Positions 26,153 through 35,202 of a DNA stretch of 64,000 bases are shown one piece after another. Source of the stretch: Aequorivita sp. (GTDB taxonomy: Bacteria; Bacteroidota; Bacteroidia; Flavobacteriales; Flavobacteriaceae); contig JAGQYY010000001.1 of assembly GCA_020435825.1 (NCBI GenBank), forward strand, positions 80,808 through 144,807, given 5' to 3'. The translations under genes were made by a program, and so were the position numbers. Positions within the stretch are counted from its first letter, which is position 1, and each line of letters starts with the position of its first letter. Under the pieces are notes generated by a model. The model searched no databases. It was not told the DNA's origin and was given only the letters and a program-made list of their open reading frames with translations.

Positions 26153-27922
26153 ATGTTTGAACCCGATGAGTTTATTTTCGCGAAAGTTGCAAAATTCCTC
26201 AAACACCGAAAAAAAAGTGCGAGGGAAGCAATTGCGCACACAGTGAAACTTAGCGAAATAAAGCCCAGACTCACTTTGGTAGCCCGTGCTGTAACCGGTC
26301 ATCCCATCGAGATTTTTGAGGCAGAGCAGGAAGGGGGTTATAAAAACAACGCTTTCTTTTTTCCCGAGCGTTTTTCAGGCTTTGACACTTCGGAAAAAAA
26401 CTTGGCTTTTTACATTTTCCGAGTGCTTTACCTTTCCATCCAAAAAAACTTTCATCTTAACTATGAATTGGGCGAGGAGCCCACTTTGGAAGAGGCGCGA
26501 CTAGTTTCCGAACAACATTCAGAAAAAGTATTGAAAGAACTTTTCAGCCAATTCCCGGGAACGGAAGCTATTTATTTCGAGCTGAAACTTCTTTTTGAAA
26601 AAAATACTTCGGAAAAAAAACCGCCCGACTATTCATTTATTTATGGGAAGTGGATGGAAAATTCCCCAGAAGCCCCGAAGAAAAAGGTACTTGAGAATAT
26701 TTCTGAAAAAGTAAAAACAGCCATTGAGGAAGAAATAAACACCATTTTGAAGGCCAATGCGGTGGAGGAAATCAAATCTATTGAGGTTGACAAAAAAGCA
26801 CAGGAGGATTATGTACTTACCCACAATTTTGAAAAGGCCGAAACCGCCGAGGAGTGGGAGGGTGGCTGGCGTGATTTTGATGGCGAAGACGAACTGGACG
26901 ACCACGCCAATGCGCTGGAGGATTTAAATATGAAGCAAACCGTGAGGGTGGACGACCCCACACATTCCATTTATCAAGCTGAATTTATTGAGAATACCAC
27001 AATTTCAGAAAGTGCCGAATTGGTAGCCACGGCTCATCACATTTTGTATGACGAATGGGACTATTCCAAGCGCACTTACAAGCCGAATTTTTGCAAGGTT
27101 TATCCCCAAACCCAGATTGAAACAGATTTTGATTACTACAATGATACGCTTCGGGAACATGCCTCAACTTTGATGGGTTTGCGGAAAATGCTTGCTTCAG
27201 TAAACAATAAATTTCAACAACAGCGCAGGCAATTACAAGGCGAGGAGTTTGACTTGGACGCGCTCACCGATTTATATGTGGACGTCCACACTGGCCACAC
27301 GCCTTCGGAAAATATCTATCTCTCAAAGCGCAAAAAGGAAAAAGACCTTTCCATTTTGATGCTTTTGGACAGCAGTCTTTCCAGCGATGGTTATGCCGCC
27401 GACAATAGAGTTATTGATGTGGAAAAACAGGTATCCATCATTTTTGGTGAAATTTTGGAAGAATTCAATGTAGATTTTTCAATCGCCGGTTTCTATTCCA
27501 AAACCCGAAACCACAGCACTTATTTAACCTTAAAGGATTTTGACGAACCATGGCAAAAGGCAAAAAACAAGGTTGGAGCACTGCAGCCCAGCGGTTATAC
27601 ACGAATTGGCACTGCGCTGCGGCATTCGGGAGCTTTGCTTGATAAACGCGATACAAAAAACAAATGGGTCATCTTAATTTCTGACGGAAAACCCAACGAT
27701 TATGATAAGTACGAGGGAAAATACGGTATCAACGATGTAAAGCAGGCGCTTCGGGAATTGAACCAACGGAACATAAATTCGTATGCGTTGGCGATTGAAG
27801 CGCAGGCAAAATACTATTTACCGCAGATGTTTGGGCAAAATCATTTCCAAATTTTGACCACACCTGTGGAATTGCTACAATCGCTTGTAAAACTGTATGA
27901 CAAAATAAAGCATCAAAGCTGA
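26153..27922 (+). CDS. norD: NorD von Willebrand factor A protein
   Basis: This 589-aa protein has a C-terminal vWA domain (residues ~395-585) whose MIDAS is intact: DSSLSSDG, a Thr in SGYTRIGTALRH, and ISDGKPNDYDKYEG. The N-terminal ~390 residues are helical and acidic (WEGGWRDFDGEDELDD). NorD works with the NorQ ATPase as a co-chelatase-like pair in NOR activation. It begins 9 nt after norQ and ends one base before norE. Confidence 0.94.
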   Translation: MFEPDEFIFAKVAKFLKHRKKSAREAIAHTVKLSEIKPRLTLVARAVTGHPIEIFEAEQEGGYKNNAFFFPERFSGFDTSEKNLAFYIFRVLYLSIQKNFHLNYELGEEPTLEEARLVSEQHSEKVLKELFSQFPGTEAIYFELKLLFEKNTSEKKPPDYSFIYGKWMENSPEAPKKKVLENISEKVKTAIEEEINTILKANAVEEIKSIEVDKKAQEDYVLTHNFEKAETAEEWEGGWRDFDGEDELDDHANALEDLNMKQTVRVDDPTHSIYQAEFIENTTISESAELVATAHHILYDEWDYSKRTYKPNFCKVYPQTQIETDFDYYNDTLREHASTLMGLRKMLASVNNKFQQQRRQLQGEEFDLDALTDLYVDVHTGHTPSENIYLSKRKKEKDLSILMLLDSSLSSDGYAADNRVIDVEKQVSIIFGEILEEFNVDFSIAGFYSKTRNHSTYLTLKDFDEPWQKAKNKVGALQPSGYTRIGTALRHSGALLDKRDTKNKWVILISDGKPNDYDKYEGKYGINDVKQALRELNQRNINSYALAIEAQAKYYLPQMFGQNHFQILTTPVELLQSLVKLYDKIKHQS

Positions 27923-27923
27923 T

Positions 27924-28508
27924 ATGGCCGATACTGCAAAAATTGATTACAAAAACATTTTTTACCCACCGGGCGGAATCCTGCTATGGATCATCATTTA
28001 CTTGGAACTGCTAACCTTTGGAATTGCCTTGGTTTTTATGGCATTAAACGCAAGAACGGAACCCGAGGTCTTCCACGAATCGCGTATGTTGCTCAATACG
28101 GCGTATGGCGCTATCAACACGGTTTTCTTGCTCAGTAGTGGTTGGTGCATGGCACAGTCGGTACATTTTTTGAAAACTGAAAATTTTGGCAAAAGCAAAT
28201 TATTTTTAAAGCTAACCTTGCTGGGCGGTATCCTTTTTTTGGCGCTGAAAAGCGTAGAGTATTACGATAAAGTGGAAGCTGGGCTTACCGTGGGCTACAA
28301 TGTTTTTTTCGGGTATTATTGGACGCTCACGCTTTTCCACGTAATCCACGTAATTGTTGGAATTGTAATTTTATTGGTTTTGGGAAGAACTCTCAGCAAA
28401 AAACCCGAAACCTTAAAAGTGGAAGATTACGAATCGGGCGCTGCGTTTTGGCATATGTGCGATTTGATCTGGCTGCTGCTTTTCCCGATAATCTATTTAC
28501 TTTTTTAA
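27924..28508 (+). CDS. norE: NorE, cytochrome c oxidase subunit III-like
   Basis: This 194-aa protein has five predicted helices and matches the CtaE/COX3 family (ILLWIIIYLELLTFGIALVFMALNAR, YYWTLTLFHVIHVIVGIVILLVL and FWHMCDLIWLLLFPIIYLLF). NorE is an accessory of NO reductase that raises activity; its exact role is unclear. It follows norD with one base between and precedes norF by 3 nt. Confidence 0.92.
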   Translation: MADTAKIDYKNIFYPPGGILLWIIIYLELLTFGIALVFMALNARTEPEVFHESRMLLNTAYGAINTVFLLSSGWCMAQSVHFLKTENFGKSKLFLKLTLLGGILFLALKSVEYYDKVEAGLTVGYNVFFGYYWTLTLFHVIHVIVGIVILLVLGRTLSKKPETLKVEDYESGAAFWHMCDLIWLLLFPIIYLLF

Positions 28509-28511
28509 AAA

Positions 28512-28745
28512 ATGGAACGCACTTTCAATGCCACTTGGCTCGTTTTAATAGTACTCACAATCATTTCCGCAGTTTTTGCGAACTTGGATTTTGCCTACGC
28601 AGCACTAATTATTTTGGGATTGTCCTTTCTGAAATTTATAGGCGTAGCGTTTTTCTTTATGGAACTGAAAAGGGCGAATGTGTTTTGGAGGGTGCTATTG
28701 GTGGCTTTTGTGGTGCTGTTGCTTACTGTGGTTTGGGCGGTTTAA
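28512..28745 (+). CDS. norF: NorF-like small membrane protein (COX4-like)
   Basis: This 77-aa protein has three hydrophobic helices (residues ~9-28, 31-52 and 57-76) and the motif FLKFIGVAFFFMELKRANVFW, as in cytochrome oxidase subunit IV/NorF proteins. It closes the norCBQDEF run and overlaps the 3' end of the convergent acyl-CoA synthetase gene by 4 bp. Small size makes the family call less firm than the context. Confidence 0.82.
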   Translation: MERTFNATWLVLIVLTIISAVFANLDFAYAALIILGLSFLKFIGVAFFFMELKRANVFWRVLLVAFVVLLLTVVWAV

Positions 28746-30802
28746 AGTTTTTTCAATCGCACCCGTGCATCCACCGCAACAATATTTTTTTGCGTGCCAA
28801 TCAACGGATTGATGTCCATCTCCGTGATTTCCGGGGCGGCCTCCACCAAAGCGGAAAGCCGTTGGATTATTTCAACAAACTGGTTTTCGTCAACGCCCTT
28901 TTGGCCCCGCGCACCCTGAATGAGTTTATACCCGCGAAGCGATTGGACCATTTGCTGGGCTTCGTTTTTTGAGATAGGGCTTAAACCTGCCGAAACATCG
29001 TTTAGCACTTCGATAAAAATCCCGCCCAAACCGCACAGAATGGTATGGTTGAAACCGGGCTCCTTCATTACGCCCACAAACAGTTCCAGTCCTGCCAGTT
29101 GGGGCTGCACCATCACCGCTGTTGCGGAATCTATTTGCATTAGCCTATCAAAGGTTTCCGAAACTTCTTCCTTTGAAGTGATATTTAGCACCACGCCCTT
29201 TGCGTCGCTTTTGTGGAGTGGCCCCACGACCTTCATCACCACCGGAAATTTAAGAGAATCTATTGCTGTGAGCAGTTTTTCCTTTGAATTTTCCACCAGT
29301 TCCGTAACTCGCGGAATTCTCGCCGCATCCAACAGCTTCTCCGTTTGTTCCGCATCCAAATAACCCTCGGTGACCATATCGATAACGCTTCGTATTTTTT
29401 TTACGTCAATTTTAGGAAGTGAAATTTCTTCTGAAATAGGCTCTGGGGTTTTAAAAACCTGCGAAAGTGCTTTTCCCAAAACCACTTCATCCGGGAAGTT
29501 GATATGGCCTTTCTTCAAAAATGATTGAATCTCACGTTGTGCGTTTACCACGGAAGGCAGCACAGGAAAAATGGGCTTGTTGCAGATTTCGAGTTTCACG
29601 CTCAAAACATTGTAGACATTTTCTACATCAAAAAGTCCAGGACTGCCGAAAACAACGGCCATTGCATCTATGTTGTCAAATTTGTGTTCGCAGTAATCGA
29701 TGATGATGCCCAATTGTTCAGCAGTGCCAGTAGCCAAAAAATCGATGGGGTTGGCTACGGACGACCCGGGGTACAGGAATGTTTTCAATTTTTCGGCATC
29801 GAGCCCGGATATTTCGGGAACTTTTAGGCCGCCTTTTGAAAGCTCATCGGCCAGCATCACTGCCGAACCTCCGGCGTGCGTAATAATGGCAATATTCTTC
29901 CCTTCCAGTTTTCTGTAGTTAAAAATGGAGGCCACGCTCAGCAGTTCCTCGCGGCTGCTGCAATACACAATCCCCGCTTTGTTGAACAGTGCGCGCACCG
30001 TCATATCGCTACTAGCTATTGCACCCGTATGTGAAGTTGCGGCACGACTGCCTTCAGCGGTACTTCCAGCCTTGATGGCCGCTATTTTTGCGCCTTTTTT
30101 TATGAGTGAAGAAGCGTGCTTCAGCAATTTTTGCGGATTGGAAATGGTTTCGAGGTAAAGCAATTTTACCAACGGATCTTTTTCGGCGTTGAAGTTTTCG
30201 TCCATATATTCCAAAATATCCTCAACGCCTGTTTGGGCTGCGTTCCCCACGGAAAATACGTTTGCAAAGGAAACGCCCAAAGCCATACCAGCTTCCATAA
30301 TAAAGACTGCCGTGGCACCCGAGCCCGAGATGAGGTCGCATCCCTTTGGGTTGAACTGCGGCACGGGCGCGGTAAAAACGCCTTTGTAACTCTCCGTAAT
30401 TGCGCCAATACAGTTTGGACCAATCAAGCAACCGTTCACTGAATTTATGCTGGTGATTATTTCCTGTTCCCATTGTTTTCCCTGTTCGCCAGCTTCGCCA
30501 AAACCTGCGGAAATTATTATAAAGGCTTTGGTGTTTTTTTCTTCGGCTAAATTTTTTATGGTTTCGGGACAATATTTTGCGGGAATGGCAATAATGGCAA
30601 GATCAGTTTGAGGTATATCCTTTACTTCAGCAAAGCTAGTTATGCCCTGCACTTTTTTTTCTTTCGGATTCACCGCGTAAATGATTCCTGAAAATCCTCC
30701 GGCAAGAATATTTTTCAGCATATTGCCACCGGGTTTCCCAGTGTCGTTGGAAGCCCCGATGATCGTAATAGTTTTGGGGTTGAGAAGTTCTTGGTTCACC
30801 AT
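28742..30802 (-). CDS. ADP-forming acyl-/acetyl-CoA synthetase (fused alpha-beta)
   Basis: I choose the ATG at 30802 (MVNQELLNPKTITIIGASND); an upstream in-frame TTG at 30814 is less likely. The ~686-aa fusion has a CoA-binding Rossmann domain (IIGASNDTGKPGGNML), succinyl-CoA-ligase-like domains with a catalytic-His candidate in AATSHTGAIAS, and a C-terminal ATP-grasp domain (FPVVMKVVGPLHKSD ... DINPLIG). It interconverts acyl-CoA + ADP + Pi and acid + ATP, giving substrate-level ATP. On the minus strand, TAATTTCG (30868-30861) is 36.5 nt from the centre of the box at 30891-30904, so this gene may share that box with the divergent cytochrome gene. Confidence 0.93.
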   Translation of the reverse strand: MVNQELLNPKTITIIGASNDTGKPGGNMLKNILAGGFSGIIYAVNPKEKKVQGITSFAEVKDIPQTDLAIIAIPAKYCPETIKNLAEEKNTKAFIIISAGFGEAGEQGKQWEQEIITSINSVNGCLIGPNCIGAITESYKGVFTAPVPQFNPKGCDLISGSGATAVFIMEAGMALGVSFANVFSVGNAAQTGVEDILEYMDENFNAEKDPLVKLLYLETISNPQKLLKHASSLIKKGAKIAAIKAGSTAEGSRAATSHTGAIASSDMTVRALFNKAGIVYCSSREELLSVASIFNYRKLEGKNIAIITHAGGSAVMLADELSKGGLKVPEISGLDAEKLKTFLYPGSSVANPIDFLATGTAEQLGIIIDYCEHKFDNIDAMAVVFGSPGLFDVENVYNVLSVKLEICNKPIFPVLPSVVNAQREIQSFLKKGHINFPDEVVLGKALSQVFKTPEPISEEISLPKIDVKKIRSVIDMVTEGYLDAEQTEKLLDAARIPRVTELVENSKEKLLTAIDSLKFPVVMKVVGPLHKSDAKGVVLNITSKEEVSETFDRLMQIDSATAVMVQPQLAGLELFVGVMKEPGFNHTILCGLGGIFIEVLNDVSAGLSPISKNEAQQMVQSLRGYKLIQGARGQKGVDENQFVEIIQRLSALVEAAPEITEMDINPLIGTQKNIVAVDARVRLKKL

Positions 30803-30890
30803 GGTTTGTTGCAATCGTATCCTATTGAAAGGAATAAAAATTTTATAAAAAATGCCTTGGCGAAATTAAAAGATGTTCATATCCTAAAAA

Positions 30891-30934
30891 CTGACAATTG
30901 TCATATTTCGCACTGAAGTGAAAAGGTATTTTTA
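30891..30934 (+). promoter_or_regulatory. FNR/CRP-like box, possibly bidirectional
   Basis: The palindrome CTGAC-AATT-GTCAT (30891-30904) has TATTTTTA at 30927-30934 on the plus side, with the last base 36.5 nt from the dyad centre. On the minus side TAATTTCG ends at 30861, the same distance away. Each is one base off TAnnTTTG. The plus-side start site near 30940 lies downstream of the GTG at 30918, so the cytochrome gene should start at ATG 30957. Confidence 0.62.
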
Positions 30935-30956
30935 TGGCCAATTAATTCAAACGGAA

Positions 30957-31388
30957 ATGGTCGCCAATCCAAGGCCTTATATTTTTATTATGGTGATTTT
31001 GCTCGCCCTTTTCGGCTTTTACAATTATGTGATCTATAATACCGATGGCTATGTGGCCGTGGAAAAGTTATCCCCGGTGGCGGTAAATGGCCAGCAATTG
31101 TTTCAAAAGAACCGTTGCTGGTCCTGTCATCAATTATATGGTTTGGGCGGATATTTGGGACCGGATTTGACCAACGTATATTCTACCGAGGGCAAGGGCC
31201 CGAACTATATAAAAGCATTTTTGAACAGCGGGGTTAAGAGTATGCCGCAATTCCACTTTACAGAGGAAGAAAAGGATGCGCTCGTGGAATATTTGAAACA
31301 GGTGGATGAAACGGGCATTTACCCAAATTATGACGCTGAGATCGAGGCCACGGGCTGGGTAAAAATAAAGTATCGAAATGAAGAATAA
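30957..31388 (+). CDS. NorC-like membrane-anchored cytochrome c (second copy)
   Basis: The start ATG at 30957 is chosen because the promoter would begin transcription near 30940; an in-frame GTG at 30918 would then be untranscribed. The ~143-aa protein has one membrane helix (YIFIMVILLALFGFYNYVIY) and one haem motif CWSCH within NRCWSCHQLYGLGGYLGPDL, with a Met candidate in SMPQFHFTEEE. It resembles NorC in layout but differs in sequence. The 3' end overlaps the NorB-like gene by 11 bp, so the two are an obligate pair. It lies 6 kb downstream of the canonical norC. Confidence 0.88.
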   Translation: MVANPRPYIFIMVILLALFGFYNYVIYNTDGYVAVEKLSPVAVNGQQLFQKNRCWSCHQLYGLGGYLGPDLTNVYSTEGKGPNYIKAFLNSGVKSMPQFHFTEEEKDALVEYLKQVDETGIYPNYDAEIEATGWVKIKYRNEE

Positions 31389-32703
31389 AGTGCCGCTCTA
31401 TTTCTTGTTGTTTGCGCTCATCGCCCTTTTTATGGGGATGTTTTTTGGGCTTGCCGCATCGTTTCAATACCTCTTGCCCGATTTTTTAAAGGAAGCGTTT
31501 CCCTTCTCCAAGCTGAGGCCCTTTCACGTTACCTCGGAAACCTCGTGGATCGTACTTGCAGCCACGGGGAGTATCTACTTTTTTGTAGCTTCGGTTGAGA
31601 AATTCGAGCTTTTTTCATCCAAAATGCAGTGGCTTCATTTCCTGCTTTTCCTGTTTACGGGCGTCGCTATTTATTTCTCTTTTGCTTTCGATTATACCGA
31701 AGGGCGGGAATATTTCGCCTTCAAACCCATTTTGATGATCCCGATTTTACTTGGCTGGGTACTTTTCGGCATTAATTATTTCAAGACGCTTTACACCAAT
31801 ATGAAGGGGTGGCCCGTCTATTTTTGGATGTGGGGCACCGGCATCGCCTTTATGTGCTACCATTTGATGGAGGCGCATTTTTGGCTGTTCGATTTTTTTC
31901 GATTGCATTTTATAAAGGATTTTGCCGTGCAATGGAAATCCACCGGCTCGTTCACGGGCTCGTGGAATATGCTGGTTTATGGAATTTCTATTTATCTGAT
32001 GTCCAAAATTAAGAAGGATAGTAATGTGGCTACCAATAAAATGGCGTTTTTCTTCTATTTTTTGGGGCTTATAAATTTGATGTTTGGCTGGGCGCACCAC
32101 ACCTATTTACTGCCCACACAGCCGTGGATCCGGTATGTAGCCTATGGAATCAGTATGACCGAGTGGATTGTTTTGGCTTCCATTATTTACAACTGGAAAC
32201 GCTCGGTTTTAAAAGTTGAAAAGGAAAACCACCCCATGGCCTATCGGTTTTTATTGGCAACTGATTTGTGGATTTTTCTGAATATAATTCTCGCGCTCCT
32301 TTTTTCAATTCCGGCCATCAATTTCTTTACGCATGGTACACATATTACTGTGGCGCATTCTATGGGAACCACTATTGGAATTAACACAACAATACTTTTT
32401 TCGGCTCTGTTTTTTATTGCCCACCGGCTGCAGCCCAGACGCCAGATGGATACTCCTTGGGTGATGCGCGGCTTTATGGTATTCAATATTTCGTTGTTTA
32501 TCTTTTTCGTTTCGTTGATAATTGCAGGAGCTAAGCGCAGCTACTGGATGTACGTTTCAAAAGAAGGATCGTTTGCTGAAATGCAGGATTCGATCGTGCC
32601 GTATTACATTTCGTTCTTCATCTTTGGAATAGGGATTTTTGTTTCGCTGTTGATTGTTGCAAATCCTATTTTCAAAGTATTTCTTCAAAAAATTAAAACT
32701 TGA
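31378..32703 (+). CDS. NorB-like haem-copper superfamily protein with altered metal ligands
   Basis: This 441-aa protein has about 12 helices. By eye it aligns without gaps to the canonical NorB of this window across helices VI-VII. Kept: H50 (haem b), H240-H241 (two FeB ligands), E262 and H327 (haem b3). Changed: the first FeB histidine is Thr189, the two helix-VI glutamates are Thr193 and Asn197, and the second haem-b histidine (HGH in NorB) is Met329 (VAHSMGTT). Flanking residues W186, G194, W196 and G202 are conserved, so the loss is not an alignment slip. C160/H162/E165/H167 in helix V are extra candidate ligands. It could be a divergent NO reductase or a different haem-Fe catalyst. It overlaps its cytochrome partner and precedes nadA. 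Confidence 0.85.
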   Translation: MKNKVPLYFLLFALIALFMGMFFGLAASFQYLLPDFLKEAFPFSKLRPFHVTSETSWIVLAATGSIYFFVASVEKFELFSSKMQWLHFLLFLFTGVAIYFSFAFDYTEGREYFAFKPILMIPILLGWVLFGINYFKTLYTNMKGWPVYFWMWGTGIAFMCYHLMEAHFWLFDFFRLHFIKDFAVQWKSTGSFTGSWNMLVYGISIYLMSKIKKDSNVATNKMAFFFYFLGLINLMFGWAHHTYLLPTQPWIRYVAYGISMTEWIVLASIIYNWKRSVLKVEKENHPMAYRFLLATDLWIFLNIILALLFSIPAINFFTHGTHITVAHSMGTTIGINTTILFSALFFIAHRLQPRRQMDTPWVMRGFMVFNISLFIFFVSLIIAGAKRSYWMYVSKEGSFAEMQDSIVPYYISFFIFGIGIFVSLLIVANPIFKVFLQKIKT

Positions 32704-32709
32704 TTCCCG

Positions 32710-33636
32710 ATGGGTTTACATCAAAAAATAACCGAGCTAAAAAAGCAAAAAAATGCCGTAATCCTTGCGCACTACTACCAAGTGCCCGAAATTCAGGAAG
32801 TGGCCGATTATGTGGGCGATAGTTTGGGCCTTTCGCAAAAAGCTGCGGAAACAGATGCCGAAATGATCGTTTTTGCGGGCGTGCATTTTATGGCCGAGAC
32901 CGCAAAAATATTGAACCCCGATAAAAAAGTTTTGTTGCCCGATTTGATGGCGGGCTGTTCACTGGCAGATTCGTGTCCGCCGGATGCTTTCAGGAAATTG
33001 GTTGAAGCCCATCCGAAGCACGTTGTGATAACGTATGTGAATTGTTCTGCGGAAGTGAAAGCCTTGAGCGATATTATTTGTACTTCTTCCAATGCCGAAA
33101 AAATAGTGAATTCCGTGCCGAAGGATGTTCCCATTATTTTTGCACCCGATAAAAATCTGGGGAAATATATTCTGAAAAAGACCGGAAGGGAAATGCTACT
33201 TTGGGATGGTTCCTGCATCGTGCACGAGGCTTTTTCAATGGATAAATTGTTAAAACTCTACAAGGAACATCCCGGTTCAAAAATAATTGCACATCCTGAA
33301 AGTGAAGGCCATATTTTGGAAACCGCAAACTATATCGGTTCTACGGCGGGAATGATTGATTATGTGAAAAAACATCCTTCTGAAAAATTTATTGTTGCAA
33401 CGGAAGCTGGAATTCTCCATAAAATGCAGCAGGAAGTGCCGCAAGCTGTATTGATTCCAGCGCCAGCGGAAGAGGACAATACCTGTGCCTGCAGTGAATG
33501 TGCGTTTATGAAAATGAACACTTTGCAAAAGCTGTACGACTGTCTGCTGAACGAAACACCGCAAATAGAGGTTTCCGAAGAAATACGGAAAAAAGCCATT
33601 CTGCCCATTGAGCGAATGCTGGAATTATCAAAGTAA
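32710..33636 (+). CDS. nadA: Quinolinate synthase
   Basis: This 308-aa [4Fe-4S] enzyme condenses iminoaspartate and dihydroxyacetone phosphate to quinolinate. Candidate cluster cysteines are C83 (MAGCSLAD), C124 or C112 (IICTSS, VNCSAE), and one in [13 protein letters not shown]. The motif [23 protein letters not shown] is diagnostic. It begins 6 nt after the NorB-like gene and ends at the first base of nadB, so NAD synthesis here is tied to an anaerobically controlled transcript. The Fe-S cluster is oxygen- and NO-sensitive. Confidence 0.96.
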   Translation: MGLHQKITELKKQKNAVILAHYYQVPEIQEVADYVGDSLGLSQKAAETDAEMIVFAGVHFMAETAKILNPDKKVLLPDLMAGCSLADSCPPDAFRKLVEAHPKHVVITYVNCSAEVKALSDIICTSSNAEKIVNSVPKDVPIIFAPDKNLGKYILKKTGREMLLWDGSCIVHEAFSMDKLLKLYKEHPGSKIIAHPESEGHILETANYIGSTAGMIDYVKKHPSEKFIVATEAGILHKMQQEVPQAVLIPAPAEEDNTCACSECAFMKMNTLQKLYDCLLNETPQIEVSEEIRKKAILPIERMLELSK

Positions 33637-35192
33637 TGATAGAAACCAATTATTTGATTATCGGTTCGGGCGCTGCGGGCTTGACACTTGCGGTGAAACT
33701 TGCTGCGGAATTTCCGAAGAGAAAAATAACGGTTGTAACCAAAGCCAACGAATCTGAATCGAACACAAAATATGCGCAGGGAGGAGTGGCGGCGGTTTTT
33801 GATCTAAAAGAAGATTCCTTCCAAAAACACATTGAGGATACTTTGATTGCTGGGGACGGACTTTGTAACAGAGCCGTGGTGGAAATGGTCATAAAAGAAG
33901 GTCCCAAAAGATTACGCGAATTAATGACGTGGGGCGCCAATTTTGATACTGATTCCGATGGCGAACTTACTTTGGGCAGGGAAGGAGGCCACTCCCAGTT
34001 TAGGGTAATCCACCATAAGGACACCACAGGCAACGAAATAGAACGCGCACTTTTAGCGCGCACCAATCAACTTGCAAATATTACATTGCTTCCGCATCAT
34101 TTTGCGATAGATTTGATAACGGAACATCATTTTTCAGAAGACAAAACTGAAAACCTTTCGTGTTATGGTGCCTATGTTTTGGATCAGATTTCGGGGAATA
34201 TTTTTACCATAAAAGCAGACTGCACTACGTTGGCTTCGGGAGGAATGGGGCAAGTTTACGGGCACACCACCAATCCCGTCGTTGCAACAGGCGATGGTAT
34301 TGCGATGGCATATCGTGCAAAGGTGCAAATCCAAAATATGGAGTTCATCCAGTTTCATCCCACTGCACTTTACGATGGAAACAACGGCGCTTCCTTTTTG
34401 ATTTCGGAGGCGGTGCGTGGTTTTGGAGCATTTCTTCGGAACAAAAATGGTGAGCGGTTTATGTTGAAATATGACGAACGTGGCGAATTGGCTTCCCGCG
34501 ATATTGTTTCGCGCGCCATTGATTCCGAGATTAAAATGTCTGGCGCAGATTGTGTTTATTTGGATTGTACACATTTGGATATCGAAGATTTTAAACAGGA
34601 CTTCCCGAATATTTATGAAACCTGTTTGCAGCAAAGCATCAACGTTGCGAAGGATTGGATTCCAGTGGTTCCCGCAGCGCATTATCTCTGCGGTGGCGTT
34701 GTTGTGGATTTGGACGGAAAAACTTCACTGAAAAATCTTTTTGCCTGTGGTGAATGTTCTTGTACTGGCTTGCACGGCGCCAACCGGTTGGCATCCAATT
34801 CGTTGCTGGAAGCGTTGGTATATGCGGACCGTATTTTTCAGTATCTCCGTAAACATAAGCCTTCCCGCACGACCAAAGCCATTCCTGAATGGAATGACGA
34901 AGGCACGGTTTTATTGATAGGTTCTGAAATTCTTCCGCAAAAAACGGGGCAACTTCAGTGGTTGATGCGAAGATATGCTGGCGTGGTTCGAAACAACAGC
35001 GATTTAAAAGAAGCATCCCTTCAACTTGAAAAATTGTATTTTCAAATGGAGGCGCTGTATCAAAAACACAAGCTCAATACAGCACTCTCAGAACTTCGGA
35101 ATATGGTAAATGTAGCGCATTTGATTATTCAGCAATCCTTAAACCGAACAGAAAATCGCGGTGGATTTTTTAATGAAGATTATAAAAAATAA
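33636..35192 (+). CDS. nadB: L-aspartate oxidase
   Basis: This 518-aa FAD enzyme of the succinate dehydrogenase/fumarate reductase flavoprotein family has the dinucleotide motif YLIIGSGAAGLTLAVKLA, the RSA-type loop TKYAQGGVAAVFD, MEFIQFHPTALY and GECSCTGLHGANRLASNSLLEALVY. It oxidises aspartate to iminoaspartate for NadA, using O2 or fumarate as acceptor, the latter suiting anaerobic growth. It shares one base with nadA and precedes the thioredoxin-like gene by 10 nt. Confidence 0.96.
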   Translation: MIETNYLIIGSGAAGLTLAVKLAAEFPKRKITVVTKANESESNTKYAQGGVAAVFDLKEDSFQKHIEDTLIAGDGLCNRAVVEMVIKEGPKRLRELMTWGANFDTDSDGELTLGREGGHSQFRVIHHKDTTGNEIERALLARTNQLANITLLPHHFAIDLITEHHFSEDKTENLSCYGAYVLDQISGNIFTIKADCTTLASGGMGQVYGHTTNPVVATGDGIAMAYRAKVQIQNMEFIQFHPTALYDGNNGASFLISEAVRGFGAFLRNKNGERFMLKYDERGELASRDIVSRAIDSEIKMSGADCVYLDCTHLDIEDFKQDFPNIYETCLQQSINVAKDWIPVVPAAHYLCGGVVVDLDGKTSLKNLFACGECSCTGLHGANRLASNSLLEALVYADRIFQYLRKHKPSRTTKAIPEWNDEGTVLLIGSEILPQKTGQLQWLMRRYAGVVRNNSDLKEASLQLEKLYFQMEALYQKHKLNTALSELRNMVNVAHLIIQQSLNRTENRGGFFNEDYKK

Positions 35193-35202
35193 AAGAAACA
35201 AT

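Noticed and set aside
28319-28972. 217-aa open frame overlapping norE and norF
   Set aside because: It is out of frame with three well-supported genes and has no recognisable domain; a shadow frame.
30918-30956. GTG start of the NorC-like gene at 30918
   Set aside because: It lies upstream of the predicted transcription start (~30940) and only 14 nt from the box; ATG 30957 fits better.
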